DNA from: Brucella cytisi | GTDB lineage: Bacteria > Pseudomonadota > Alphaproteobacteria > Rhizobiales > Rhizobiaceae | Assembly (NCBI GenBank): GCA_012103075.1 | Contig: JAAVLQ010000003.1 | Coordinates: 1,116,001-1,180,000 of the forward strand | DNA length: 64,000 nt | Direction of reading: 5' to 3' | Shown here: positions 10,236 to 20,261 of the stretch, piece after piece | Position numbering within the stretch: the stretch's first letter is position 1 | Layout of the letters: each line of letters starts with the position of its first letter | The notes under the pieces: generated by a model | The model's input: only the letters and a program-made list of their open reading frames with translations | What the model was told of the DNA's origin: nothing | Database searches by the model: none | Translations under genes and position numbers: made by a program

Positions 10236-11246
10236 ATGTCGAACTATCTTTTCAGACGTCTCATTGCGATGCCATTCTTGATTTTGGGCATCGTGACAAT
10301 TGCGTTCGGCCTGACCACGATAACAAAAGGTGATCCGCTCACCTCCATCGTCGCAGAGCAGCAGATGAACAATCCGGAAGTGGTTGCCGCAGCAAAGGCC
10401 AAGTGGGGTCTGGATCGCAGCCTGCCGGAGCGTTACTTCATCTACCTGAAAAATCTCGCAGCTGGCGATATGGGCACGTCCTTCGTGACCAAGCGTCCCG
10501 TGAGCACAGATTTGCTTGCGCGGCTACCTGCCACCATGGAACTGGTGATCGTGGCGATGATCATCGGGTCGGTGATCGGAATCACACTCGGTATTCTCGC
10601 CGCCTATTATCGCGATAGTGTCATCGATCATCTGGCAAGGCTTTTTGCACTGTTCGGATCTTCCTTGCCCGTTTTCTGGCTCGGCCTTGCGGTTCTGTTC
10701 GTTTTTCCGTTCAGTTCGAGATACTGCGGGGCCGGGCCGGCTCGACCCAAGGATGACGCCACCAGCTGCAGTGACGGGTTTCATGACCATCGACAGTCTG
10801 CTGGCAGGTGACGTCGCAGCCTTCCGTGATGCTGTTGCCCACCTGATCCTCCCTTCGATGGTACTCGGCTGGGCGGTTGCCGGTACGATCTCCCGTCTTG
10901 TCCGTGCGAACATGCTGGATGTGATCGGGCGGGAATTTATCCTCACGGCACGCGCAAAAGGGGCAGGGGAATTGCGGGTGGTGTTCCGCCATGCATTGCG
11001 CAACATCCACGGTGCCGGTTCTGACAGTCGTCAGCTATTCCTTTGCCTATCTCATCACCGGGGCCGTGCTGACTGAAACAATCTTCGCGTGGCGGCACGG
11101 GCTCTTATGCCGTTGAGGCAGCCAGAGCGCTCGATTTCCCTGCCATTATCGGTGTGACGATCGTGGGAGGGATCATGTTCCTCATGACGAACCTGTTGAC
11201 TGACGTCGCCTATGTGGTGGCCAACCCGCGCGTGCGCCCGGGTTAA
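10236..11246 (+). CDS. ABC transporter permease, DppB type (frameshifts)
   Basis: About 335 residues with the DppB/OppB pattern: N-terminal membrane helix (FRRLIAMPFLILGIVTIAFG), the periplasmic stretch KWGLDRSLPERYFIYLKNL, GDMGTSFVTKRPV, several further membrane spans and a C-terminal EAA-like loop near TARAKGAGELRVVFRHALRN. Frame breaks fall near 10725 and 11010; the product resumes as YSFAYLITGAVLTETIFAW and ends ANPRVRPG. It is the first gene of the transport operon driven from the IclR intergenic region and forms the channel with the following permease. Confidence 0.88.
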
Positions 11247-11254
11247 GGGGAGTT

Positions 11255-12099
11255 ATGGTTGCTTTATCAAATACGATAACACGCCAGTTCAGAATACCGG
11301 GCTGGTTTACACTGCCTCTTCTGATCGGCATTCTCGTCGTCGGTTTCTGGCTCATAGCGACGTTCATTGCGCCATATATGACGCCCTATGATCCACTTCA
11401 AATGGCAGGCCGTCGTTTGCAGATGCCAAGCTGGTCCCATTGGCTTGGAACGGATGCTCTTGGTCGCGACGTGTTGGCACGCACACTGTATGGCGCCCGC
11501 CATTCGTTGCCGATTGCACTGGTCGTAGTGGTCAGCGCAGTCATCATCGGCGCGCTCGCCGGTGCTGTTGCCGGATATCGAGGCGGTTGGGTCGATGCAG
11601 CCATCATGCGGCTCGTTGATATAACACTGTCTTTCCCGCCAATGTTGCTTGCCATGGCCGTGGCCGCGTCGCTCGGCCCCGGTCTGGAGAATGCGGCGAT
11701 TGCCATGGTCATCGTCTGGTGGCCGGTTTATGCCCGTTTGATGCGGGCACAGGTGCTCGAAGTCCGGGAACGCGAGCATGTCGAAGCTGCCATTGCCGCT
11801 GGTGCTGGCAACGGGCGCATTCTTTTCAAGCATATTCTTCCGCTCTGCTGGACCCCCGTATTAATCAGCGCCACCATGGATCTGGGTCAGGTCATTCTGC
11901 TGGCCGCTTCACTCAGCTTCATTGGCCTCGGCGCAACGCCGCCCACGCCGGAGTGGGGGTCGATGATCGCTGAAGGCGCAGTCTATTTTACAATTGGTGG
12001 ATCGCCATGGGGCCGGGGCTGGCGATTCTGACAATTGTTCTGGGCTTCAATTTCATCGGCGATGGTCTCCGCGACTATTTCGATCCGCGCTCCAGATGA
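11255..12099 (+). CDS. ABC transporter permease, DppC type (frameshift near 11990)
   Basis: About 280 residues. It has the N-terminal cytoplasmic stretch and first helix, then SHWLGTDALGRDVLARTLYG, which marks the DppC/OppC subfamily, then five more hydrophobic spans. The EAA loop reads VEAAIAAGAGNGRILFKHILP. One C is missing near 11990 (ACAATTGG where ACCAATTGG keeps frame), after which the end GLRDYFDPRSR matches the family. It starts eight bases after the previous stop with a GGGGAG ribosome site. Confidence 0.88.
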
Positions 12100-12111
12100 T
12101 CGGGGAATAAG

Positions 12112-13147
12112 ATGTCAAACCTCAATAAGAGCGCCAGTCTGCTTCGTATAGATAACCTGCGGGTTGGTTTCGGTCGTGATGGATTGATCCGGATGCAGTG
12201 CGGGGCATTAACCTCGAACTTGAACGCGGCGAAGTGCTGGGGATCGTCGGCGAGTCCGGGTCGGGAAAATCCATAGGCATGCTGGCGGCGATTGGACTGG
12301 CGCCTCCAAATGCCAAAGTAACCGGCTCGGTTACCTTTCAGGGGCAGGAACTGGTGGGAAGGTCCCGCAGGAAATGCGCGGTTTAAGGGGTTCAAGGATC
12401 GCCATGATCTTTCAGGACCCGCTATCATCGCTGAATCCGGTGATGAAAATCGGCGATCAAATCGTCGAAGCGTTACAACTTCACCAGAAGGGGCTGGGCC
12501 GTAAACAGGCGCTTGCGCGTGCGGTGGAATTGCTGGAGCTGGTTTCGATCCCGCAACCCGATCAGCGGATCAAGCAATATCCGCATGAGTTTTCCGGCGG
12601 TATGCGCCAGCGTGTCATGATCGCGATGGCCGTCGCCAACAATCCGGATCTTCTTATCGCTGATGAGCCTACCACTGCCCTCGACGTGACCGTTCAGGCA
12701 CAGATAATGGCAGTCTTGCGCGATCAACAGAACAAGCTGGGCACGGGACTGATACTCATCACACATGATCTTGGTGTGCTCGCCGGTCATGCCGACAAGG
12801 TGGCAGTCGTCTATGCCGGTGAGGTCGTGGAAAAGGCCGGGATATATGAGCTTTTTGAAAACCCGCGTCATCCCTATACACGTGGCCTGATCGCCTCCAT
12901 TCCAACACTTGGCGATAGCGGCGGAAAGCTTTTTTCCATTGATGGAGCACCTCCGGTCCCCGGTGCATTTCCCCGAGGATGCGCTTTCCATCCCCGCTGT
13001 CCCCATGCGCAGGCGATTTGCCGGGAAAAAGCCCCGGACTATGAACGGTTCGAGGAACATATATCGGCGTGCCATTTTGCCGGAAGCTTGCCGCCCTTCA
13101 AACGCGACGTCAAAGTAAAACTTATGGAGGGGTGCACTCATGAGTGA
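12112..13147 (+). CDS. ABC transporter ATP-binding protein, DppD type (frameshifts)
   Basis: About 345 residues. Walker A is GESGSGKS, the Q-loop region is MIFQDPLSSLNP, the signature is FSGGMRQRV, Walker B is DLLIADEPTTALD and the switch is ITHDLGV. The C-terminal oligopeptide-transporter extension has RHPYTRGL and the cysteine motif CAFHPRCPHAQAIC. Frame slips near 12190 and 12362 are single-base losses. The stop overlaps the next start. It energises the importer together with the next gene. Confidence 0.88.
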
Positions 13148-14170
13148 AAACTCCACGGCAATTTCATTCTCTCCAACAGGGGCGGAAACCGCACTTTCGG
13201 TTCGAAAGCTGCGAAAGAGTTTTCCCGTCAAAGGTGGCACGATCATTCAGCGAGACATTGCCGAGGTCAAAGCCGTCGATGACATTTCGTTCGACTTGCG
13301 CAAGGGAGAAACCCCGGGCCCGGTAGGAGAATCCGGTTGCGGAAAGTCCACACTTGGCCGATGCATTCTTCGACTGGTCGAGCCGTCGGATGGGCAAGTC
13401 CTTTTCGGGGTAACGATATTACGAAGCTCAATGCGCGTGAAATGCGCGCTGCGCGCAAGCACCTCCAGTTTGTGTTTCAGGACCCTTTCGCTTCCCTTCA
13501 TCCGCGTATGCGCATCGAGGAAAGTATCGCGGAGCCGTTGCGCATCAGCGATCTCACGCAGACGCAGCGAAAGGAACGTGTGCAGGAAATGCTGGGTCTT
13601 GTGCGGCTCAACCCGGAACATGGCAAACGCTATCCCCATGAGCTTTCCGGCGGGCAGCGCCAGCGCGTCGTGATTGCACGAGCATTGGCGCTCAATCCGC
13701 AAGTCATGGTGCTGGATGAGCCCGTCTCTGCACTCGATGTCTCTGTTCAGGCAGGGGTCCTGAACCTCCTTCAGGATATTCAGGCGCAGTTCGGGACGTC
13801 TTATGTATTCATCGCCCATGACCTGTCGGTTGTTCGCCATATCTCGCATACCGTCGCCGTCATGTACCTTGGCCGCATCGTGGAAAAGGCTCCCGAAGCC
13901 CGGCTTTATGGGCATCCGCTGCACCCTTACACGCAGGCCTTGATGTCGGCTGTGCCTCTGGCCGATCCGGTGATCGAGCGCACGCGGCAGCAGATATTGC
14001 TTAAAGGTGACGTGCCAAGTCCGATCAATCCGCCTTCCGGCTGTCCGTTCCGTACCCGTTGCTTCAAGGCGCAGGCAATCTGTGCCGAAGTGAGGCCTGA
14101 ATTGCAGAGCCGGGGAGGCGGACATGAGGTGGCATGTCACTTTCCGGACGAATGGCGCGCAGCTTCCTGA
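13140..14170 (+). CDS. ABC transporter ATP-binding protein, DppF type (frameshift near 13410)
   Basis: About 343 residues. Walker A is GESGCGKST (preceded by TPGPV where TLGLV is usual), the Q-loop is FVFQDPFASLHPRM, the signature is LSGGQRQRV, Walker B is VMVLDEPVSALD and the switch is IAHDLSV. The C-terminal cysteine motif is GCPFRTRCFKAQAIC. One base is lost in CGGGG at about 13410. The start overlaps the end of the preceding ATPase gene by eight bases, a sign of translational coupling. Confidence 0.88.
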
Positions 14171-14218
14171 TTTTGTTTCACCAATTTGAACGGGCGACCG
14201 CTCGAGAAGGATACGAAT

Positions 14219-15482
14219 TTGAAAATTATGAATGAAATAAAAGAGCCGGGCTTGCCCGAAAGCAATGCGGCGTTGCCACTTGCGGGGATAAAGGTCCTGG
14301 ACTTGTCGCGGGTGCTCGCCGGGCCCCGGGCGACGATGAGCCTTGCGGACATGGGAGCCGAGGTCTGGAAGATCGAAAACATACAGGGCGGTGACGATAC
14401 CCGTGCCCGGTCAGTGCCCAACTACAAGGGAGCAAGCACTTATTTTTGTGTGCCAATCGCGGCAAGAAAAGCCCGGCTCTCGATCTCAAATCCCGTGAAG
14501 GGCTGGAAATCATTTACGAACTGGCCAAACAGGCAGACGTGGTTGTCGAGAATTTCCGGGCTGGGACGGTCGAACGGCTGAAGATCGATTACGAAAGCCT
14601 GAAAGCGCTCAATCCGGGCATCGTTTATTGCTCGATTTCCGGTTATGGCCAAACCGGCCCGGAGGCTCAGCGACCGGGTTACGATTTCGTCGTGCAGGCA
14701 GAATCCGGCCTGATGTCGATTACGGGGCAGGTCGATGGTGAGCCGACGCGTATCGGCGTTGCCATGACCGATATCGTTGCCGGGATGGTTGCCACGCAAT
14801 CCGTCCGGCAGCCCTTTATCAGCGCAGGACGACCGGGGTTGGTCAATATATAGACGTTTCACTTTATGAATGTGCGCTTAATACGTTAATCAATGTTGGC
14901 AGCGCGCATCTGAACGGGGCCATGTTCCTGCCCGTTTCGGCAATGCCCCCCAACCGTCGTTCCCTACCAGATTTTCGAATGTTCCGACGGTGCGTTTGCG
15001 CTTGCGGTCGGCAATGATCGCCAGTTTGCAATTCTTTGTGAGCAAATCATCGGTCTGCCCGGACTGGCAGCGGACGAGCGTTTCAGAACGGCAAGTGGAC
15101 GTGCTGTGAACCGGGCCGCCTTGATCCCGCCAATGGCGGAACGCTTTCGGGCAAATACCCGCCAGCACTGGATGTCAGTATGCCTGAAGATGGGCGTCCC
15201 TGCCGGGCAGGTAAAAACGGTGCCGGAGGCTTTTGAAAGCCCGAACGTAAAAGCCCGGCATGTGGTGCAAAACTGGAGAGCGCGTATCTGGGGCCCATCT
15301 CGCTGGTGCGCCCCGCGCAAGGTCTGAAAGCGCAGGAAAAGGCTGCCTACAAGGCGCCGCCGATGCTTGGTGAAGACAGTGTCTCTGTACTCGAGAAAGT
15401 TCTCGGGCTGGATGAAGAACAGCTGGCTGATTTGATCGCAGCCGGTGTCATTTATCAGTATCAGCCCACCGCTTGCGAATAA
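14219..15482 (+). CDS. class III (CaiB/BaiF-type) CoA-transferase (several frameshifts)
   Basis: About 415 residues. It starts LAGIKVLDLSRVLAGP and ADMGAEVWKIE, then DLKSREGLEIIYELAKQADV, VENFRAGTVERL and the ISGYGQTGPEAQRPGYD core, and ends with VLEKVLGLDEEQLADL. Such enzymes move CoA between a donor thioester and a carboxylic acid, here probably activating the imported acid. A TTG at 14219 has AGAAGGA nine bases upstream and is preferred over the ATG at 14228. Frame slips occur near 14455, 14805, 14945 and 15275. It follows the importer genes and precedes the aldehyde dehydrogenase. Confidence 0.85.
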
Positions 15483-15493
15483 GGAAAATGGAA

Positions 15494-16933
15494 ATGCAGA
15501 CCCAGTATCCAGATGTAAAGCTCTTCATTGACGGAACGTGGCGCGATGGATCGCGTGGCGAAACCATCGAGGTCCTCAATCCCGCGACTGATGAGGTCAT
15601 TGGCCATATCTCCAAGGCCACGACGTCTGATCTTGACGATGCGCTGGCTGCTGTCGATCGTGGATTTGAGACATGGAGCAAGGTTTCCGCTTTCGACCGC
15701 TATAAAGTCATGCGCCGCGCTGCCGACATATTCCGCAGTCGCGGTGAAGAGGTAGCGCGTCTGTTGACGATGGAACAAGGCAAACCGCTCGCCGAAGCGC
15801 GGATCGAAGCCTCTGCTGCCTGCGATTTGATTGACTGGTTCGCGGAAGAGGCGCGCCGCAGTTACGGTCGGATCGTACCGCCACGTCAGGCTTATGTCAT
15901 GCAGGCAGAGGTCAAGGAGCCAGTCGGTCCTGTCGCGGCGTTCACGCCCGGAACTTTCCAATCAATCAGGCTGTTCGTAAAATTTCGGCAGCTTTGGCGG
16001 CGGGGTGCTCCATCCTCCTGAAAGGCGCTGAAGATACCCCCGCTGCCCCTGCAGAACTGGTCAGGGCATTCGCAGAGGCTGGCCTGCCTGATGGCACGAT
16101 CAACCTTGTCTATGGCGATCCAGCTGAGATTTCCGCCTATCTCATCCCCCACCCGATCATCAAGAAAGTGTCTTTTACAGGTTCTACGCAGGTCGGCAAA
16201 CAACTGGCGGCACTCAGTGGCCTGCACATGAAGCGTGTCACCATGGAACTGGGAGGACACGCGCCGGTCATCATAGCGGCCGACGCCGATGTCGCGCAGG
16301 CAATCAAGGTTGTATCTGCGTCGAAGTTCCGAAATGCGGGGCAGGTCTGTATCTCGCCCACCCGCTTCCTGATCGAAAATTCAGTATATGACGAAGTGGT
16401 CGAGGGACTGACGGTTTATGCAAAGTCATTGAAGGTCGGAGATGGGCTTGAAGCTGGTACGACGATGGGACCGCTCGTAAATGCCAAACGCGTGAACTCC
16501 ATGGAACGGCTGGTGCAGGATGCAAGGGAGCACAAGGCACGAGTAGTCACTGGTGGCGAGCGTATTGGTAACCTCGGCAATTTTTTCGAACCAACAATCC
16601 TCGCCGATGTGCCAAAAGAAGCTGCTATCATGAACGAGGAGCCGTTTGGCCCGGTAGCGTTGTTGAACAGGTATGATACGCTGGACGAAGCGCTGAGCGA
16701 AGCCAATCGTCTGAATTATGGCGGCGGCTTATGCATTTACTGGATCGTCGGCAAATGCTGCTCGAATCTCGTCCACGGTTCGCAGTGGAATGATTACCAT
16801 AAATCATTACGGTCTTGCCCTACCGGAAGTGCCGTTCGGCGGGATCAACGATTCCGGCTATGGGACGGAAGGTGGTGCCGACGCACTTGAAGCCTATCAG
16901 AACACGAAATTTGTTACCTTCTTGCAGGCTTGA
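15494..16933 (+). CDS. NAD(P)-dependent aldehyde dehydrogenase, succinate-semialdehyde dehydrogenase-like (frameshifts)
   Basis: About 480 residues of the ALDH superfamily. The cofactor-binding region is VSFTGSTQVGKQL, the general-base glutamate lies in MELGGHAPVII, the nucleophilic cysteine in NAGQVCISPTRF, and EEPFGPVA and VPFGGINDSGYG complete the fold. Best general match is the GabD-like branch. Frame breaks lie near 15952 and 16715. The ATG at 15494 has AAGGA eight bases upstream; the ATG at 15488 is too close to it. It is the last gene of the operon. Its substrate in this pathway is unknown; a semialdehyde is the natural guess. Confidence 0.87.
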
Positions 16934-17201
16934 AACTCTGCATTATGGGAATGCTCTAAGGACCGTATGTTCATTGAGCATTCTCATCTAATATTTGCTC
17001 CGCCCTAAGTATCTGATATATTACCGGAAAATAAATTCTACTGTTGAGGAATGCCGGGCAGCCCATTGAGCTGACGCCCGGCGTCGATGAGGCCAAGCAA
17101 CGACGCCGCGCCGAAGAAGAGGCTACGGCTCCAGCACAGTCTTTGTCCAGTCGCGCAGTCATCTCGACCGCCTAATCACCGGCATCCGCTCCGATCGGCC
17201 C
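16934..17201. other. intergenic, no supported gene
   Basis: A short open stretch on the plus strand (RNAGQPIELTPGVDEAKQ near 17045-17105) looks like the tail of some protein but I cannot place it. No hairpin terminator is obvious after the aldehyde dehydrogenase. Confidence 0.4.
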
Positions 17202-17560
17202 TCAGTTCCCGGCGTCCTCATCACCGGGAGCGATCGCTAGCGGATAGCTCGTGCTGCGACCGCCGCCCTGATCTTTCGTCAGGATGTCTCGCTGAACCAG
17301 ATCGTTGATGTCGCGCAACGCCGCATCGATCGGTGATTGACCAACGCATCAAAGAGCTGGAATCATATAGGGCTTGCCTGATAGAGGGCGCTTGTTAGCT
17401 TGGCAGAGTTCGCACGTTGCTAGCGCGAGGCGTTTCGCAACTGGCCGAAGAGCCGCTTCCTTCTTAGCTGCTCTCGACCTTCATGGCGGTCGTTTATCCG
17501 GTCAATGACATCGTTTAAGGTGGACGGTAGGATAGCGGGGGTTTTCGCAAGAATTGCCAT
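17202..17560 (-). pseudogene. Fic-family protein, C-terminal fragment
   Basis: On the minus strand, PIDAALRDINDLVQRDIL followed by GGGRSTSYPLA resembles the winged-helix tail of Fic/DOC proteins, where a line such as 'RDLxDLVxxGIL..GGRSTxY' is typical. Upstream sequence to about 17560 has short Fic-like pieces (INDRHEGREQLRR) but is broken by stops and lacks the HPFxxGNGR active-site motif. It is a decayed remnant at the left edge of a scrap zone. Confidence 0.45.
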
Positions 17561-17590
17561 CTTCGCGAATAGTCGACTTTGGGTGATGGA

Positions 17591-18230
17591 ATGAATAAGC
17601 CAATATTATTCGGCGCTGACTACAGCGTTTATGTCCGCATTTCGCGCCTCGCTCTTCACGAGAAAGGTGTCGATTATGAACTGATCCCTATCGACATATT
17701 TGCTCTGGATAAAGTGGCGTCGAACTATCTTGAGAGGCAACCGTTCGGGAAAATTCCGGCGTTCGAACATGATGGTTTTCGCTTGTATGAGACTGGAGCC
17801 ATTACCCGCTATATCGATGAAGCGTTTCAAGGATCTCCGCTCCAGCCATCGACACCGAAGTTACGGGCTCGTGTGAATCAGATCATCAGCATTGCAGACA
17901 ACTACATTTACCCTCAGCTGGTTTGGGGAATGTATGTTGAGCTTGTTTTCAAGGCAGTGAAAGGCGAGCCAACTGACGATACCCGAATAGCGACAGCGCG
18001 GGCTAATACGCCCGGTTGCCTGAATGTGCTTTCGAGCCTTTTTTAGGAAATGACACCGGTTTAGCGGTGATAACATATCGCTCGCTGATCTTTATGTAGC
18101 TCCGATGATCGATTACTTCTTGATGGTGCCAGAGGGACCGGAGATGTTCTTTAAAAAAGAGAATCTCGCGGGATGGTGGCATGGCATACGCGTTCGTGAA
18201 AGCTTTCGAGCAACGCGTCCCATCAACTAG
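17591..18230 (+). CDS. glutathione S-transferase (frameshift near 18045)
   Basis: About 212 residues. The N-terminal thioredoxin-like domain has FGADYSVYVRISRLALHEKG, the cis-proline region PFGKIPAFEHDGF and the glutathione-contact ETGAITRYIDEAF. The helical C-terminal domain continues past the frame slip (ISLADLYVAPMIDYF) and ends with RESFRATRPIN. One base is lost around 18045-18070. It probably conjugates or reduces small electrophiles with glutathione. It lies among remnants and shows no operon partner; the ribosome site (GATGGA) is weak. Confidence 0.75.
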
Positions 18231-18365
18231 CGCTTCTGTCGCTGACATTTGCCGCGTTGCTAAACCGCTCTTGGAAGCGGTCACTAATCTAGGCCGTGCA
18301 CTCATAAATAGGCTAGCTATTTGAATGGATTAGTTATTAAAAGGTCTCGGATTTGGAGGTGTTGG

Positions 18366-18449
18366 ATGTCACATCGCCGCTATGAACTCACAGAACGGGA
18401 ATGGTCGATTATTGCGCCGCTGCTGCCGCGAGCGGATAGCGTTTTTGGT
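18366..18449 (+). pseudogene. IS5-family transposase, N-terminal fragment
   Basis: The first 27 codons (MSHRRYELTEREWSIIAPLL then PRAD) match the start of IS5-family transposases, and the sequence then breaks off at the end of the VapC gene. No DDE residues or terminal repeats remain. It differs from the two complete IS427-group copies further right. Confidence 0.6.
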
Positions 18450-18877
18450 CATGGACAGTCTTCCCAAGGGTTGAGGATGGTTGCACCAGTGGGCTGAAAG
18501 TCCGCGACGTTACGCGTGACGACAGTCATACCGTGTACGAGGGCGGTTGCCGCGATGAGCGCATCCCGTTCACTACGCTTGTCATGAACGTGCAGTCGAG
18601 CACATCGCATGGCAACGGCTGTATCAACAGGAAGGGTTCGCTCAACGAATTCAGGCAAAACGTGCTGATCCAACCACGACCGCAACATCTTCCCTTGGCT
18701 GAAATCCTTTCGTTCGATCTGACGGATTCCAAGTTCCAGTTCCATGACAGTGATCACGGAAACATATAAATCGGCAGCATCGACGCTTTCAGACCATGCT
18801 GTGACTTTCGGATTGGCCATGCCATTCCTGACCTTGCGCAGTTCCGACACCACATTCGTATCAAGGACATACATCAT
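18449..18877 (-). CDS. vapC: VapC-type PIN-domain toxin
   Basis: Intact, 142 residues. PIN-domain acidic residues are all visible: Asp in MYVLDTNVVSEL, Glu in ITVMELELGI, Asp in RSERDALIAATA and Asp in RNVADFQPTG. Family members are Mg-dependent ribonucleases that cut tRNA or mRNA; the FitB-like branch is closest. The start overlaps the stop of the upstream antitoxin gene (ATGA), typical of such modules. The gene is flanked by IS fragments, suggesting horizontal arrival. Confidence 0.9.
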   Translation of the reverse strand: MMYVLDTNVVSELRKVRNGMANPKVTAWSESVDAADLYVSVITVMELELGIRQIERKDFSQGKMLRSWLDQHVLPEFVERTLPVDTAVAMRCARLHVHDKRSERDALIAATALVHGMTVVTRNVADFQPTGATILNPWEDCP

Positions 18878-19130
18878 GAGAAGTCGGCCGGCTTGATACC
18901 GATAGTCGCCCGAGGCGCTTCAAATTCAATATCAGCAACACCGGGCATTGCCAGTGCATCCGCGATATTGCGCCGCTGTCTCGCTAGTCGTTGATATTCT
19001 TCGATGCTCAATAGGACATGCGCGGGCTTACCACGATCTGTGATAAACACCGGTCCATACTTTGTTGCCTTTTTTTGGCGCGAGTTACGTCTTGGTTCAA
19101 CTCGCGGCTCGAAAGGGTCGTGATGGTCAT
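18874..19130 (-). CDS. Phd/YefM-type antitoxin (frameshift at an A-run near 19075)
   Basis: About 85 residues once frame is restored: MTITTLSSRELNQDVTRAKK, then PVFITDRGKPAHVLLSIEEY, then a C-terminal toxin-binding tail. This is the prevent-host-death fold, pairing with PIN toxins. The run of seven As at about 19070-19077 breaks the frame; eight would keep it. A strong AGGAGG lies just before the start. The antitoxin is expected to repress the module through the inverted repeat at 19157-19174. Confidence 0.75.
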
Positions 19131-19156
19131 ACCATACCTCCTATATCGAATTGTTT

Positions 19157-19174
19157 TGTAGTTATGTTACTACA
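19157..19174. promoter_or_regulatory. inverted repeat in the toxin-antitoxin promoter
   Basis: TGTAGT and ACTACA form a perfect 6-bp inverted repeat with a 6-base spacer, 27 bases upstream of the antitoxin start. Position and symmetry fit an autoregulatory operator; not proven. Confidence 0.45.
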
Positions 19175-19299
19175 TTAGGTCAGGATTGCAACTCTTTCCA
19201 GCCTTCTTGGTGCATTGAGGTTGGCTTGTCCGGCCTCCGATGCAGCCTTCAAGTTGTCGCGGGCCTGTATGGGATTTCGCGGATCGGCTCAAAATCATT

Positions 19300-19322
19300 A
19301 AAAGTGCTCTGAGGCACTTTTT
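19300..19322. terminator. hairpin terminator, possibly bidirectional
   Basis: AAAAGTGC and GCACTTTTT pair as an 8-bp stem with a 6-base loop ending in a T-run. It lies between the IS110 fragment and the toxin-antitoxin promoter. Confidence 0.5.
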
Positions 19323-19412
19323 GTTCAGGTCTGGTTTTCCCTCCTGTCTCAATCGACAGTGCGCCATACTCTCCTTTACACCCTCCTATACCTTCGACGC
19401 CTTACAACCGGG

Positions 19413-19743
19413 TTATCTGCCCGCTGTGGGAGTTCCGTAGCTCCACCTTTCACCAGCAGCGCCCAGACGATGCGGGCGAGCTAATTGGCAAGGGCGACGA
19501 TCACTAGCATACGAAGCTTCCGTGCCAACATGCTTCCAAGCACGGAGCCCTCTGGCAAACACGGTAGGTGGCTTGCCACACCACTGAACTAACACCGAGA
19601 ACAAGCAAGCGTCGTAGCGTTCGCTCGCCCATTTTCGATGTTGCGCCGAGCTTCTGCTGTCCGCCGGTAGATCGCTGGAGTGGAGTCAGCCCGAGCCACG
19701 CGGCAAAATCTCGACCTTTTTTGAAGGTCGATTGCTGGAAGTC
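19413..19743 (-). pseudogene. IS110-family transposase, C-terminal fragment
   Basis: FKKGRDFAAWLGLTP, STGGQQKLG and SKMGERTLRRLLVLGVSSVV are hallmarks of the C-terminal Transposase_20 domain of IS110/IS116 elements. The frame then slips and runs on as CQLARPHRLGAAGERWSYG-type sequence to a stop. The N-terminal DEDD domain is absent. Its left end abuts the opine-dehydrogenase fragment. Confidence 0.7.
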
Positions 19744-19744
19744 C

Positions 19745-20139
19745 TTTATCAGGAACGTATTGATATCGCTTCGACACTTGGTCCGCAGGTTCGAACAATT
19801 TTTGAACATTTCCATCTCTCATTTCATTTCCCCGTCAGTTCAATTTCGCAGATGAGCGGGGAGATGCATACAGCGGGCAATGGCGGTACCGGACAAGCAA
19901 CCGCGGATAGCCGCTATGTTACCGAAGACGTGCCATTCGGTCTTGCGATGACTGCCAAGCTCGGGCGTCTGGTCGGAAAGCCGGCAGAATTACACGAAAC
20001 CGGTGTAAAGGTCTTCTCGGCCATGTATGGCCGCGACTTTTCCGCTGAAAACGACTTGCTTTCTGCACTCACAATGGATGTCCTTGTGCTCGAAGAACTG
20101 GTTTTGCTTTGCAAGAATGGTTATCCTGCAGGCACTTGA
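19745..20139 (+). pseudogene. NAD/NADP octopine (opine) dehydrogenase family, C-terminal fragment
   Basis: About 130 residues (YQERIDIASTLG, then RYVTEDVPFGLAMTAKLGRL, then FSAMYGRDFSAENDLLSAL) match the C-terminal helical domain of opine-dehydrogenase-family proteins. The N-terminal Rossmann domain is missing, apparently replaced by the IS110 fragment to the left. Known members reductively condense amino acids with 2-oxoacids. It lies just upstream of kbl. Confidence 0.55.
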
Positions 20140-20170
20140 CCCGTAATGGAAAATCATAGAATGCTTCCGT

Positions 20171-20200
20171 AATAAAATTGCGGGATTTGGCAATTTTATT
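20171..20200. promoter_or_regulatory. perfect 11-bp inverted repeat upstream of kbl
   Basis: AATAAAATTGC, 8 bases, GCAATTTTATT. It ends about 60 bases before the kbl start. Its AT-rich arms ending in TTGC/GCAA resemble Lrp-family binding sites, but a terminator for the upstream fragment is also possible. Confidence 0.5.
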
Positions 20201-20261
20201 GCATTTCTATATTTCTGCCCGTCGCGAGGTCCGGCCACACATCAAGGTGAGAGTTGCGAAA

